Under the pieces are notes generated by a model. The model saw nothing but the letters and a program-made list of their open reading frames with translations, made no database searches and was not told where the DNA came from. 64,000 bases of DNA from Planctomycetota bacterium (lineage in GTDB: Bacteria; Planctomycetota; B15-G4; SIAN01), in NCBI GenBank assembly GCA_028289345.1, contig JANQQL010000033.1, positions 806,001 to 870,000 of the forward strand. Direction: 5' to 3'. Each line of letters opens with the position of its first letter. Positions within the stretch are counted from its first letter, which is position 1. The translations under genes were made by a program, and so were the position numbers. Below are positions 41,381-50,483 of the stretch, piece after piece.

Positions 41381-43593
41381 ACGCTCGCCACTCGCGGCAT
41401 CCGTTGTCCCACCGACCGGGTCATCGCGCCATCCGCCGACGTGGCTCGCGCCAGGAACGCGGGATGGCGTTCCTGACCGCATTGGTGATGTTCACCGGAA
41501 TCGCGGGACTTTCTCTCGTCTTCCTCACGGTGGCCCGCAACACCTCGGAAGACGCGGCGCGCCGCGGCGAGAGCCTTCGTCTGCAAGCAGCAGCGACCGC
41601 CACCGCCGACTTGGTCGCCCAAGAGCTGTGGAACCAGTTCGTGGAATGGAGCGGCGGAGAAGCCGGCCGACTCGATCAATTCCGCACCTTCCTCGAATCT
41701 GCTGCCTCTCCCCTGCCCTCCCCGCTCCAGCCGGGCGCAACCTTGCTGGACGACCAGAACCGCGACCTTGGCATGACCGACAACGGCGCGCCGGTCGACG
41801 CCACCGACCTGGTGGCGGCCGGTGGTGCCTCGGCCTGGAGTGGCCTGGTCATGGAGCAGGTTCAACTTCGACGACGGGACTTCCCCCTGGCCACCGACTT
41901 GGAGTTGACGGTCACCGCAAGCACCGGGGATGCCGCGGCCTCTCGCCGCCGACGGGTGCGTCAGGTATTCACCATCGGCGGAGAGATCTTTGCCGGATTC
42001 CAATACGCCCTGCTCTCCAACAACGTCAACTGCATCATGTGTCACGCCGAGTTCGACAACGTCGCGCACTACTACAATGACGACCCCGGGGCGCGCGGAA
42101 GCTTCGACCGAGTCAAGGTCGGCACCCTCGAATCGCTGATGATTCGAACCCGGACGGCTCATTCGTCCATCGCCGGGAGTCTGTACGTGCGCGGCAACTT
42201 GATGGACCAGCACGGCAACAAGCTTGGCGGACTGGTGGGAACCACACTGACCGGCTCCCAGTTCGACGCCCACGGCCACTTGGTCGAGGACGCTTCGGGA
42301 CAACTGGTCGACGTGCCGCTGCACACGGCGGTCGGCACTCCGCCGCCGGAGCTCGGTCAGCTCTACCTGGACTATCCATTGGACGAGGTGGACCAGCGCG
42401 ACGGCATCCTGCCGGCCGCGTTCCCGCCCCCCATTCCCGATTTGAACGGCAATCGACAGGTCGACGCCGACGAATTTGAGCTCATCGCCAACACCGCCCA
42501 CGGCCATGTGTCCTCTGGGTCCATCTCCCTGATCGACCACGGCGGCAGCTTCTCGGGCGACCTGGATTCTGCCGGAAACAGTTCGGTCGTTTCGGGAAGC
42601 GTCGACAAGCACATGCTGCTGGTCGGAACCGAAGCGAATCCTCTGGAGATCGATGGCACCCTGGCAGTGAACGGTGACCTGGCAATCACCGGGGTCGTGC
42701 GTGGCGACGGGGCGATCTACGCCTCCGGCAATGTCTACATTTTGGGGGATCTGGTCTACGACGACGCCTCGAGCGGAAACCACCGAACCTATGGGCAGCA
42801 AGGAAACGGCACCAAGAACGTCCTCGCCCTCGCTTCCGGCGGCAACATCGTGGTGGGCAACCACCTGAGTGAAGCGGGCCGCTACGGAACCCGCGGCCCG
42901 GTCACTGGCGATGGCAAGAACGGCTTCAATTTCACCATGGCAGAGATCACCCTGTTCAACCGTGGGGAGTGGACCAAGACGCAGCCGAAGCTCCCGGCCC
43001 AAGATGGGAGCATGGTGGACAACCCGCTCTACGATCCGCACCACCAGCCGCGCTACTACGTGCTGGGGGACAACGACCCGGTCTTCATCTTCAACGGAGA
43101 CGGACTGGATCCCAGTGACCGCGGCCGAGTTTATTTCGACACGTCGACCAACACCTGGAAGGGGCGAGAGTTGACTCTCAGCTACAGTGATGTGTGGCTG
43201 GAGCGCATCGACCCTTCCGACCCGCGCTACGCTGCCGCGGCGATTTCTCCCTTGGCCCCGGATGGCGGGTGGCTCAGCGAGGAGAAGTTCCAGGACCTCT
43301 GTGACGAAGCCGAAGACCGTCACGGCTCCGGGGCGATGGAAATCGACGCGTTGCTGTACACCAACAATTCGGCTTGGACCATCGCGCGCGGCGAATCCGA
43401 CTACGAGGGAAAGCTCATCTTGAACGGCGCCCTGGTCGCCGCGGATACCGGCGTGCTGGTGCCGGGAGACGGCGTGGACGGGTTGCAGCTGAACTTCGAC
43501 TCGCGAGTGACGGAGCAGCTCCATGTGCGTGATCCGTCCAGCCCCGCCGTTCTGTCACGAAGCGTGTGGAGCCCTGCGTCGATGACCCAGTGA
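41377..43593 (+). CDS. PilX-like pseudopilin with bactofilin-like domain and CxxCH motif
   Basis: The protein has 738 residues from TTG 41377, which overlaps the previous stop (TTGA). The leader ends SRQERG and is followed by MAFLTALVMFTGIAGLSLVFLTVA, then the long helix LRLQAAATATADLVAQELW. A CxxCH motif (NCIMCH, bases 42031-42045) follows, a possible c-type haem site. Next comes a domain with GTLAVNGDLAITGVVRGDGAIYASGNVYILGDLVYDD, a bactofilin-like beta-solenoid also present in the protein at 6603. The C-terminal half has GVDGLQLNFDSRV near its end. The start codon is a best guess; ATG 41464 would cut off the leader. A terminator-like hairpin follows. Confidence 0.83.
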   Translation: MNARHSRHPLSHRPGHRAIRRRGSRQERGMAFLTALVMFTGIAGLSLVFLTVARNTSEDAARRGESLRLQAAATATADLVAQELWNQFVEWSGGEAGRLDQFRTFLESAASPLPSPLQPGATLLDDQNRDLGMTDNGAPVDATDLVAAGGASAWSGLVMEQVQLRRRDFPLATDLELTVTASTGDAAASRRRRVRQVFTIGGEIFAGFQYALLSNNVNCIMCHAEFDNVAHYYNDDPGARGSFDRVKVGTLESLMIRTRTAHSSIAGSLYVRGNLMDQHGNKLGGLVGTTLTGSQFDAHGHLVEDASGQLVDVPLHTAVGTPPPELGQLYLDYPLDEVDQRDGILPAAFPPPIPDLNGNRQVDADEFELIANTAHGHVSSGSISLIDHGGSFSGDLDSAGNSSVVSGSVDKHMLLVGTEANPLEIDGTLAVNGDLAITGVVRGDGAIYASGNVYILGDLVYDDASSGNHRTYGQQGNGTKNVLALASGGNIVVGNHLSEAGRYGTRGPVTGDGKNGFNFTMAEITLFNRGEWTKTQPKLPAQDGSMVDNPLYDPHHQPRYYVLGDNDPVFIFNGDGLDPSDRGRVYFDTSTNTWKGRELTLSYSDVWLERIDPSDPRYAAAAISPLAPDGGWLSEEKFQDLCDEAEDRHGSGAMEIDALLYTNNSAWTIARGESDYEGKLILNGALVAADTGVLVPGDGVDGLQLNFDSRVTEQLHVRDPSSPAVLSRSVWSPASMTQ

Positions 43594-43632
43594 GTGGTTT
43601 CGCCAAACCCTCCTCACTCCTCCCCGTTTTTT
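43590..43632 (+). terminator. Rho-independent terminator candidate after pseudopilin module 2
   Basis: A hairpin with outer arms GTGAG/CTCAC (43590-43594, 43613-43617) and an inner stem GGTTT-CGCC-AAACC (43596-43609) overlaps the stop codon. It is followed ten bases later by six T (43627-43632). It would end the four-gene pseudopilin operon. Confidence 0.55.
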
Positions 43633-43727
43633 CTGGTGCCGCGCCGACCGTTCCCCAATGATCCGGAGCGCGCGTCACGGCGTCCGCCAGGGGCTCCGCG
43701 CGGTCGCCCACACCCGGGGAGAGTTCG

Positions 43728-44987
43728 ATGCTAGTGATCACCAAAGTCCTCACGACGTACCTCGCCTTCTACGCGATGCCCCAGGAAACCGTTCCCCTGG
43801 CGACCGACGAACCAACGTCGCTCGGGCAAGACACCGGAGCCCTGCCTGAGGAAAGCGCGCCTGAGTGGGAAGAGCTCCCAGAAGTCGAAGAGGAGGGCTG
43901 GAGTCTCGACCTCGGCTTTCGCAACTCCGGCTTGAGCCTCGGCAATTCCTCGCGCTGGAACGGGTTTCGGCTGAACTTCGTGGATCGTGCCGTTCGTGAG
44001 GTGAACGGACTCCACTTCACGTTGTGGAAGCCCGAGGACAATCCGAGTTTCGAACTGAACGGGATTTCCTTGGGACTCTACGGGGCGCGCGCGGCGCGAA
44101 TCTCCGGCGTGAGCCTTGGCTTGCTGGCATCGGAAAGCTCCGAGTTCACCCACGGGTTCAGCCTGGGAGGCATCGCCACCGTCACCGGGGACGCCGATGG
44201 GATTCACCTCGGCGGCATCGCCTGCGTGACCGGGGGGCGACTCCACGGACTGGGCCTCGCAGGGCTGGCCGTGGTCACCGACCGCGACATGAACGGCATT
44301 GCCTTGGGCGGATTGGCGGTCGTCGGTGATGGCGCCAGCCGCGGTCTGCGATTGGCGGGCTTGGCCTCGGTCAACGAAGGAAGTGTCACGGGTGTCACCG
44401 CTGCCGGACTGGCCGTGGTCAGCCAAGGCCAGCTGTCTGGGTTGCAGTTGTCCGGCATCGCCCAAATCGCCAATCAGGGCATTCGAGGATTGAGTGCCGC
44501 CGGCATCGCCATGGTGAGCGACGCGGATATGCAAGGCATCCAGGCGGCCGGGGTCGCTTTGGTGAGCCACGGTTCCACGCGTTGGGTGAGCCTGTCAGGA
44601 TTCACTCTGGCCGCGGAACAAGACATGCTCGGACTGAACGTTGCCGGGGTCAGCGTCGGCGACGCGGCCTGGAATCCGTTTGCCGCGTTCGATGCGAGCC
44701 GGACCTTGTGCGACCAGGCCCGCGGACTGCAGCTCGCGGGTTACCGAATCCATGTCTCCCGATTGCAAGGGTTGAGTGCCGCTGGCGGCCTGATTCGAGC
44801 GCGCCAGATCGACGGACTGGCGGCCGCCGCGTTCACCGTCGCCCATGAGCGAACTCGAGGACTCACCCTCGGACTCTTCAATTACGCCTCAGACCTGCAG
44901 GGACTCCAGGTCGGCCTTCTCAACTACGTCGCCAGCAACCCGGTCCCGTTTCGCCTGTTGCCCCTCGTGAACCTGCGTTTCCGCTGA
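43728..44987 (+). CDS. LA_2272-type surface-repeat protein (beta-solenoid)
   Basis: The protein has 419 residues. ATG 43728 follows GGGGAGAG. A signal-peptide-like start (LVITKVLTTYLAFYA) is followed by an acidic linker, then by about a dozen repeats of 23-25 residues with the pattern G-I/L-x-L-A/G-G-L/I-A-x-V, for example GIALGGLAVVGDGASRGLRLAGLASVNEG. The C-terminal copies read GLTLGLFNYASDLQGLQVGLLNYV, characteristic of the LA_2272 surface repeat family of Leptospira and Bacteroidota. A beta-solenoid exposed at or in the outer membrane is predicted. The role is unknown. Confidence 0.8.
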   Translation: MLVITKVLTTYLAFYAMPQETVPLATDEPTSLGQDTGALPEESAPEWEELPEVEEEGWSLDLGFRNSGLSLGNSSRWNGFRLNFVDRAVREVNGLHFTLWKPEDNPSFELNGISLGLYGARAARISGVSLGLLASESSEFTHGFSLGGIATVTGDADGIHLGGIACVTGGRLHGLGLAGLAVVTDRDMNGIALGGLAVVGDGASRGLRLAGLASVNEGSVTGVTAAGLAVVSQGQLSGLQLSGIAQIANQGIRGLSAAGIAMVSDADMQGIQAAGVALVSHGSTRWVSLSGFTLAAEQDMLGLNVAGVSVGDAAWNPFAAFDASRTLCDQARGLQLAGYRIHVSRLQGLSAAGGLIRARQIDGLAAAAFTVAHERTRGLTLGLFNYASDLQGLQVGLLNYVASNPVPFRLLPLVNLRFR

Positions 44988-45054
44988 CCACCGCGGCACT
45001 GCCTGCCGCCGATGCCTTCGCGTTATGGGGGGACGGTTCAGCCCCCTGCCGACC

Positions 45055-46608
45055 TCAAGACCAACGAAATGCAGCCTGCTCGGCTTGGGTGGCCAATTCC
45101 TCGCCCAGGGATTTCGCGACTCCGCGCGAAAGGTAGGGGATCTGGATTCGATGGCCGGCGGTCCCTGCTCCCGCGGTGTCCACATGGAGGGACGCCATGG
45201 CGTAGCGACGATCGAACGGTGACTCGTGCAGCGAAATCACCTGGGACTTGTCGTGAAACGTGACGCTCGTGCGCCGAGTGAAGGCTCCACTCCGATAGGC
45301 AATGCCGCCGGCAAAGTGTGAAAATGCCAAGAACATCCCTTCGCGAGCGCTGTGGAGCAGCGCGTAGGGAACGAGGATAGCGATGGCGAGTCCTCCCCAA
45401 GGGCGAAACAGCAACGCGAGCCCTGCACTCAACAACAACGCCAGGAACAGCGCTCGGCGACGCAAGCGACGGCGTCCCACGGCATCGAGGCCTTGCCAGT
45501 CCAGCCCCTCCAAACTCAAGCCGGGGCGAATCTCCGCCACAAGATCCGTCAGCTGACCGGGGGTGACCAACGGAGCGAACCAGCGCCGACTCATCGAGGC
45601 GTTTTCTTCTCCTTCGGACTTGCCCCCCGCCGTCTCGACTTGCAAAGAGACCGCTCCCATGGCTCGATGCAGGACCGTCTCTTGCACCGAAACGAACTGA
45701 ATGCGATGCAGAGGAACCGTGGCGGAAAGGCGAGTCGTCATTCCGCACTGCAGTCGAAAATCATCCCCATGGCGGGTCAGTCGAAAGTCGTACAGACGAA
45801 AGAAGGTCCAAACCAAAGAAAACAACAGCAAACAAGCGAAGCCAGCCAATACGGTTCCGGCAACGAGCAACACGATTCTCTGCCACGTGGCGTCGGAAAA
45901 CCACGGGCGCACCTTCTCGACAAAGTCGAAGCGCTCCCACAAATCGAACTCCCACGCCAGCCCCATCCCGGCCAGGACCAATCCGAGTCCGCGGTTCTTG
46001 ATCAGCCCGAGCTTCATCAACGCCGCGGGAGGCAGGTGCAAGAGCAACCGATCCGAAACCGGTGCTGGGCTCGGAGACCCATCGTCCTCGACCTCGAACT
46101 CGCGCTCCCGAGATTCCCACCCGGTCGTCAAGTCCGGCGGAACCTCCGCCCCCGCCTGCTCCCCGAACTCGAACACCCGGCGTCGCATCTCCTCCACAAC
46201 GGGAACCGCCAGGACCCGCAGCACCGCCTCGGGCTCCTGTCCGGACGCGGTCTGCAAGCGGACTTCCGCCACGCCACACCAGCGTTGCAAGAGCGTCTGG
46301 GTGAAATCGATGTTCTGGATTCTCTCGAAGGGGATGTGCCGTTCGTTGTTGAACAACCAGCCATCGCGGACCACCATCTCGCCCGTCGCAAAATGGAATC
46401 GCACGGTGAAGAAGCGGTAGATCTCGTAAAGGATGCTCGGCACCACGAACAAGAACAGCCACCGCTCCCAGCTTGCCGCTTGGGCCACCAAGAACACGAC
46501 GATCGCGGGCAAGATGAGTTTCTTCAGATGGCGGGCCGCATTGAAGAATGGCGAAGAGGGATGCAGGCGCTGCCGCACCGACAGGTCAGGAGATTCAGAC
46601 CGCGTCAT
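45055..46608 (-). CDS. bPH2 membrane protein, YdbT-like
   Basis: The protein has 517 residues. ATG 46608 overlaps the end of the upstream bPH2 gene by 14 bases; ATG 46656 is an alternative. It has three bacterial PH (bPH2) modules: RFHFATGEMVVRDGWLFNNERHIPFERIQNID, FRLTRHGDDFRLQCGMTTRLSATVPLHRIQFV and AYRSGAFTRRTSVTFHDKSQVISLHESPF. These are interspersed with paired hydrophobic helices (KKLILPAIVVFLVAQAAS; RIVLLVAGTVLAGFACLLLFSLVW; FLALLLSAGLALLF). This is the Bacillus YdbT arrangement. YdbS/YdbT are implicated in resistance to membrane-active bacteriocins. It forms a two-gene unit with the next gene. Confidence 0.88.
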   Translation of the reverse strand: MTRSESPDLSVRQRLHPSSPFFNAARHLKKLILPAIVVFLVAQAASWERWLFLFVVPSILYEIYRFFTVRFHFATGEMVVRDGWLFNNERHIPFERIQNIDFTQTLLQRWCGVAEVRLQTASGQEPEAVLRVLAVPVVEEMRRRVFEFGEQAGAEVPPDLTTGWESREREFEVEDDGSPSPAPVSDRLLLHLPPAALMKLGLIKNRGLGLVLAGMGLAWEFDLWERFDFVEKVRPWFSDATWQRIVLLVAGTVLAGFACLLLFSLVWTFFRLYDFRLTRHGDDFRLQCGMTTRLSATVPLHRIQFVSVQETVLHRAMGAVSLQVETAGGKSEGEENASMSRRWFAPLVTPGQLTDLVAEIRPGLSLEGLDWQGLDAVGRRRLRRRALFLALLLSAGLALLFRPWGGLAIAILVPYALLHSAREGMFLAFSHFAGGIAYRSGAFTRRTSVTFHDKSQVISLHESPFDRRYAMASLHVDTAGAGTAGHRIQIPYLSRGVAKSLGEELATQAEQAAFRWS

Positions 46609-47242
46609 CGGCCGTTCCGGCAAGGAGTTGATCGCGAATCTCGAAGGCAACGTCACGCGGCAGCCCCTCGAGCTCGACCGAGGCGTTTTCCGTTCCTGCG
46701 GTGTGGATCACCAAGGTCGCCATTTCGTAACGACGTTGCAGAGGTCCCTCGCGAACGTCGGTGTGCTGCACCCGTGCTCGCGGGAGGCTCAGGACTTTTC
46801 TCCAGTAAACCCCCTTGCGGATCTCGAGTCCGAAGTCGGAAAGCCGATAGCGAGTCCGCTCGAACGCCTTTTGCGGATACACCTGGGACGTCCACGCCAG
46901 CAGAAGAGCGGCGCCCACTCCCGCCCCCGTGGCCAGCCCACGCCAGATCATGGGCAACCAGCCGTGGGACCAGGCAAGGGTGAGGGTGACCGTCGCCGGG
47001 AGGAGCAGAAACAGGCCGGTCACGGTCCAAGACACCAGCCGCTCCAGCTCCACGTAGCGAGGATGCAACGCGCGCCATGGGGTGGCTTCTTGGTCGCCGC
47101 CAGGGACGTCGTGAGAATCTGCTGGGGGACTCGACGACTCTGGATCGGCTGCCAACGCAGCCTCGAGAAACTCCGGTTCCTCGCTCAATCGCTGCTCCTT
47201 CTCGAAGCCGAATCCCGAAAGTCCCGCCTTTTCGGACCGCAT
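46595..47242 (-). CDS. bPH2 membrane protein, YdbS-like
   Basis: The protein has 215 residues from ATG 47242. An acidic, poorly conserved N-terminus of about 60 residues precedes two TM helices (VSWTVTGLFLLLPATVTLTL; GLATGAGVGAALLLAWT). A single bPH2 domain follows: TRYRLSDFGLEIRKGVYWRKVLSLPRARVQHTDVREGPLQRRYEMATLVIHTAG. It is the usual partner of the YdbT-like protein and its stop overlaps that gene's start. The pair is divergent from the CRTAC1 gene. Confidence 0.87.
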   Translation of the reverse strand: MRSEKAGLSGFGFEKEQRLSEEPEFLEAALAADPESSSPPADSHDVPGGDQEATPWRALHPRYVELERLVSWTVTGLFLLLPATVTLTLAWSHGWLPMIWRGLATGAGVGAALLLAWTSQVYPQKAFERTRYRLSDFGLEIRKGVYWRKVLSLPRARVQHTDVREGPLQRRYEMATLVIHTAGTENASVELEGLPRDVAFEIRDQLLAGTADDAV

Positions 47243-47298
47243 GATAGCCCCGGGTTGACCACCGTCGCTCGCAGCCAAAGAATGGCCGCTCTGGTGAC

Positions 47299-49026
47299 TT
47301 GCTTCGCTGGTACCGGGACCGAGACCCGGAGATTCGAGAAAAACCCTTGGCCGTCGCGCTCCGCAGTCTCCGCTTTTCCCCATCCCCGGGAACTTGGCTT
47401 CTCGGAGGGGCCTTTCTCGGAACTCTCACGAGTTGCGGGGACTCCTCGCCGGTCGCCGAGCCGCGGTGGCAGGAGTTCACCAAGGCGGCCGGAGTCAACT
47501 TCCGACAACAATCCGGCGGGACCGGAAACAAAGCCATGCCCGAGATCATGGGGGCCGGGGTCGCACTGTTCGACGCCGATGGCGACGAGGACCTCGACCT
47601 GTTCTGTCCCAATGGTTCGGCCGAAGCGGGAGGCAATCGCTTTTACCGGCAGGTCGCCCCCGGACGCTTCGAGGATGCCACCCGAGACAGCGGTCTGGGG
47701 ACTCGCGGGATCGCCATGGGCGTGGCCGTGGGGGACATGGACAACAGCGGCAGCCAGGACCTTTACGTCACTCACGTCGGCCCAGACCGCCTGTTTCGCA
47801 ACCAAGGAGACGGGACGTTCCTCGAGGTCACCGAGGAATCCGGAATCTCGTCCACCCGTTGGTCGAGTTCGGCGTTGTTCTTCGATTTCGACCGGGACGG
47901 GCTGCTCGATCTCTTCGTCGTTCGTTACGTGGACTTCGACGACGATGAGCGCTGTTTCGACAAGGCAGGCCGACCTGACTACTGCGGTCCCCAGACCATG
48001 CCCCCCGTCCCCGACCAATTGTTTCACAACGAGGGCTCCGGAAAGTTTCGTGACGTCAGCGACGAGTCGGGAATCGGACGGGTCGCCGCCGCCGGCCTGG
48101 GAGCCGTGGCTCAGGACTTCAACGGCGACGGATGGCCGGATCTTGCGGTGGCCAACGACGCCGAGGCCAATCACCTGTGGATCAACCGCCAGGACGGGAC
48201 ATTTGAAGAACTCGCCCTCCCTTGGGGATTTGCTTTCAACCAACACGGCCACGCAGAGGCCGGCATGGGCATCGTCTCGGCGGACTTCGATGGCGACTTG
48301 GTGCTGGACCTGTTCTTGACCCACTTGGGCGTGGAAACCAACACCGTGTATCGAGGAGTCGACGGACGCGGTTTTCAGGACGTGACGGGAACTGCCGGGG
48401 TGGCCAAGGCAAGCATGCCATTCACCGGATTCGGAATCGTGGCTCTGGACGCGGATCTGGATGGCGACTTGGACGTCATGGTGGCCAATGGGCGAGTGTT
48501 CCGCGGAAAGGAAGACCACCCGGACGATCCTTGGCGAACCTACGCCGAGCCCAACCAGTGGTTCGTCAATCAGGGATCGGGCCGCTTCCAAGAAGTCACC
48601 TCGGCCAGTGCATTCACCGAACCGGTCGAGATCACCCGAGGTCTGGCCTGCGGCGATCTGGATGGCGATGGCGACCTGGACGCGGTGCTCGCCAACGTCG
48701 AAGGTCCCGCCCGGCTGTACCGAAACACGGGAGAGCTTCGCGGAAGCTGGCTGCAGGTTCGCGCCCTCGACCCGCGCTGGAATCGCGACGCAATCGGTGC
48801 GTCGATCACGGTCCGCGCTGAGTCCGCTTCCTGGCGACGCACCATCGACGGCCAGGGCAGTTACCAGTCGAGTTCGCCACTCGTCGCCCACTTCGGCCTC
48901 GGCTCGGCAGACACCGTGAACGAGATTCGCGTCCTGTGGCCCGATGGCCTCGAGGAGTCCTTTCCCGGGGGAGAGACCAATCGCCGCTTGAAACTCGAGC
49001 GTGGATCGGGAACGTCTGTTCCATGA
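47299..49026 (+). CDS. CRTAC1/ASPIC-UnbV FG-GAP lipoprotein
   Basis: The protein has 575 residues from TTG 47299; a TTG at 47347 gives a shorter, more typical signal peptide. The lipobox is LTSC. It contains at least six FG-GAP/VCBS repeats with calcium-binding DxDxDGxxD loops (DADGDEDLDLF, DFDRDGLLDLFV, DFNGDGWPDLAV, DADLDGDLDVMV, DLDGDGDLDAVL). The ASPIC/UnbV C-terminal domain is GAVASITVRAESA-like, with GSYQSSSPLVAHFGLGSADTVNEIRVLWPDG. Such CRTAC1-type propellers are surface or periplasmic proteins of unknown function. The stop overlaps the next start (ATGA), and a TPR partner is typical. Confidence 0.92.
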   Translation: MLRWYRDRDPEIREKPLAVALRSLRFSPSPGTWLLGGAFLGTLTSCGDSSPVAEPRWQEFTKAAGVNFRQQSGGTGNKAMPEIMGAGVALFDADGDEDLDLFCPNGSAEAGGNRFYRQVAPGRFEDATRDSGLGTRGIAMGVAVGDMDNSGSQDLYVTHVGPDRLFRNQGDGTFLEVTEESGISSTRWSSSALFFDFDRDGLLDLFVVRYVDFDDDERCFDKAGRPDYCGPQTMPPVPDQLFHNEGSGKFRDVSDESGIGRVAAAGLGAVAQDFNGDGWPDLAVANDAEANHLWINRQDGTFEELALPWGFAFNQHGHAEAGMGIVSADFDGDLVLDLFLTHLGVETNTVYRGVDGRGFQDVTGTAGVAKASMPFTGFGIVALDADLDGDLDVMVANGRVFRGKEDHPDDPWRTYAEPNQWFVNQGSGRFQEVTSASAFTEPVEITRGLACGDLDGDGDLDAVLANVEGPARLYRNTGELRGSWLQVRALDPRWNRDAIGASITVRAESASWRRTIDGQGSYQSSSPLVAHFGLGSADTVNEIRVLWPDGLEESFPGGETNRRLKLERGSGTSVP

Positions 49027-50453
49027 GTTCGGGAACCAAGAGACGGGGAATGATGGTGCTGGCGGCAGGAAGCTTCTTCCTGGCGGCGACAGTCCTCATC
49101 CTGATTCGCGCGTTGGACGGACCTGTCGCCGCCCCACCGACGGTGGACGTCACGGCGATGAGCCCTCCCCTGCAACGCGCCATGGAGTCCGCACGCGACT
49201 CCGTGGAACAACGACCGACGGATCCCGAAGCCTGGGGCCACTACGGAGCCCTGCTCGACGCGCACTCCCTGCACGAGGACGCGCTGACTTGCTACCAAGC
49301 CGCCGCAGACCTGGACCCCGAGAACTTCCGCTGGCCGTACTACTCGGCGGTCGTGATGGATTTTCTGGGGCGAGACCTGACGGACATCGAAGATCACTTT
49401 GCCCGCGCCAGGGAGATTCGGCCGGACTACGCTCCCTTTCATTTTCGACGGGGGGAAGCGTTGCTCCGCGAAGGACGCACGGAACTCGCCATCGATTGCT
49501 ACCGGCGTGCCATCCAGCTGGAAGATGATTTTGCCATGGCCCACCGCGGCCTGGGACAGGCCTTGCTCCAGACGGGAGACGCCAAGCAAGCGCAAGCTCC
49601 GCTGGAACGAGCCCGGGAACTGACCCCAGAGGACTCGGTCGTCCACGGGGCGTTGGCGCGGGTCTATCACTTGCAAGGCGACGAGGCCGCGTCCGCCCGT
49701 GCCGCGGCCCTCGCTAGGGAAACGGAACCGTTGCGAGCGGTGCGGGACTCGGTGCGCTATGCCGTGGACGAGCTCTCCCTCGATCCCGCCTCCCTGGATC
49801 GTCGCGTCAACGAAGCCATCGACCGTCGAGACTTCGTGCGTGCTCTGCGCGATCTGAACGTCCTGGAAGAGCTGTTCCCAGAGACCCCTCTGTATCCGCT
49901 GCGGCGCGGAGTTTGTCTCGCGAACCTGTCCCGCAACGACGACGCGAACAAGGCATTGAATCGGGCGCTGGAGCTGGGCGACGACAGCGGTCGAGCCCAT
50001 CGCGCGCTGGCCAAGCTTTCGGAAGCAGCAGAAGACTGGAGCCAGGCCCTGGCTCATCACCAGCAAACGGTCGAGCAGCAGCCGCGTCAAGCGGAGTATC
50101 GCAGCAGCCTCGCACAGATGCTGGCGATGAACGGCAAATTCGAACAAGCTCTCGAACAGTTCCGAGTCTGCGCTTCCTTGGCGCCCGCAACCGCGGAGAT
50201 CCATCACAATTGGGGCACCACGCTCCTTCGGATGAGTCGAATCGAAGAAGCGAGTGCCCACTTTCAAGCGGCACTCGAACTCGCCCCGAACTCCCCTGCC
50301 ACCCTTTTCAATCTGGGCTCGATCCAGGAAAACCAAGGCAAGGTCGGAGATGCCGTCGAACTGTACCGGCGGGCGGTGCCCCTGGACCCCGAAGGGGCCG
50401 CCGCGCAAAGATTGCGGGAACTTGGTGTCGCCCCCGCTCCTTCTGGTCGCTAG
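49023..50453 (+). CDS. Membrane-anchored TPR protein coupled to the CRTAC1 protein
   Basis: The protein has 476 residues. ATG 49023 overlaps the previous stop by four bases. There is one N-terminal TM helix (RGMMVLAAGSFFLAATVLILI), then about nine TPR units, for example AWGHYGALLDAHSLHEDALTCYQAAADLDP, PFHFRRGEALLREGRTELAIDCYRRAIQL and ATLFNLGSIQENQGKVGDAVELYRRAVPLDP. The array would lie on the outer side of the inner membrane and bind a partner, most likely the product of the coupled CRTAC1 gene. No catalytic motif. Confidence 0.9.
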   Translation: MSSGTKRRGMMVLAAGSFFLAATVLILIRALDGPVAAPPTVDVTAMSPPLQRAMESARDSVEQRPTDPEAWGHYGALLDAHSLHEDALTCYQAAADLDPENFRWPYYSAVVMDFLGRDLTDIEDHFARAREIRPDYAPFHFRRGEALLREGRTELAIDCYRRAIQLEDDFAMAHRGLGQALLQTGDAKQAQAPLERARELTPEDSVVHGALARVYHLQGDEAASARAAALARETEPLRAVRDSVRYAVDELSLDPASLDRRVNEAIDRRDFVRALRDLNVLEELFPETPLYPLRRGVCLANLSRNDDANKALNRALELGDDSGRAHRALAKLSEAAEDWSQALAHHQQTVEQQPRQAEYRSSLAQMLAMNGKFEQALEQFRVCASLAPATAEIHHNWGTTLLRMSRIEEASAHFQAALELAPNSPATLFNLGSIQENQGKVGDAVELYRRAVPLDPEGAAAQRLRELGVAPAPSGR

Positions 50454-50483
50454 GGATGCCCTGTCGCGTTGATCGGCGACCGG

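Noticed and set aside
41335..43524. 729-codon minus-strand frame opposite the PilX-like gene
   Set aside because: No signal, no motif and complete overlap with a PilX-like gene that has a leader, a terminator and operon context.
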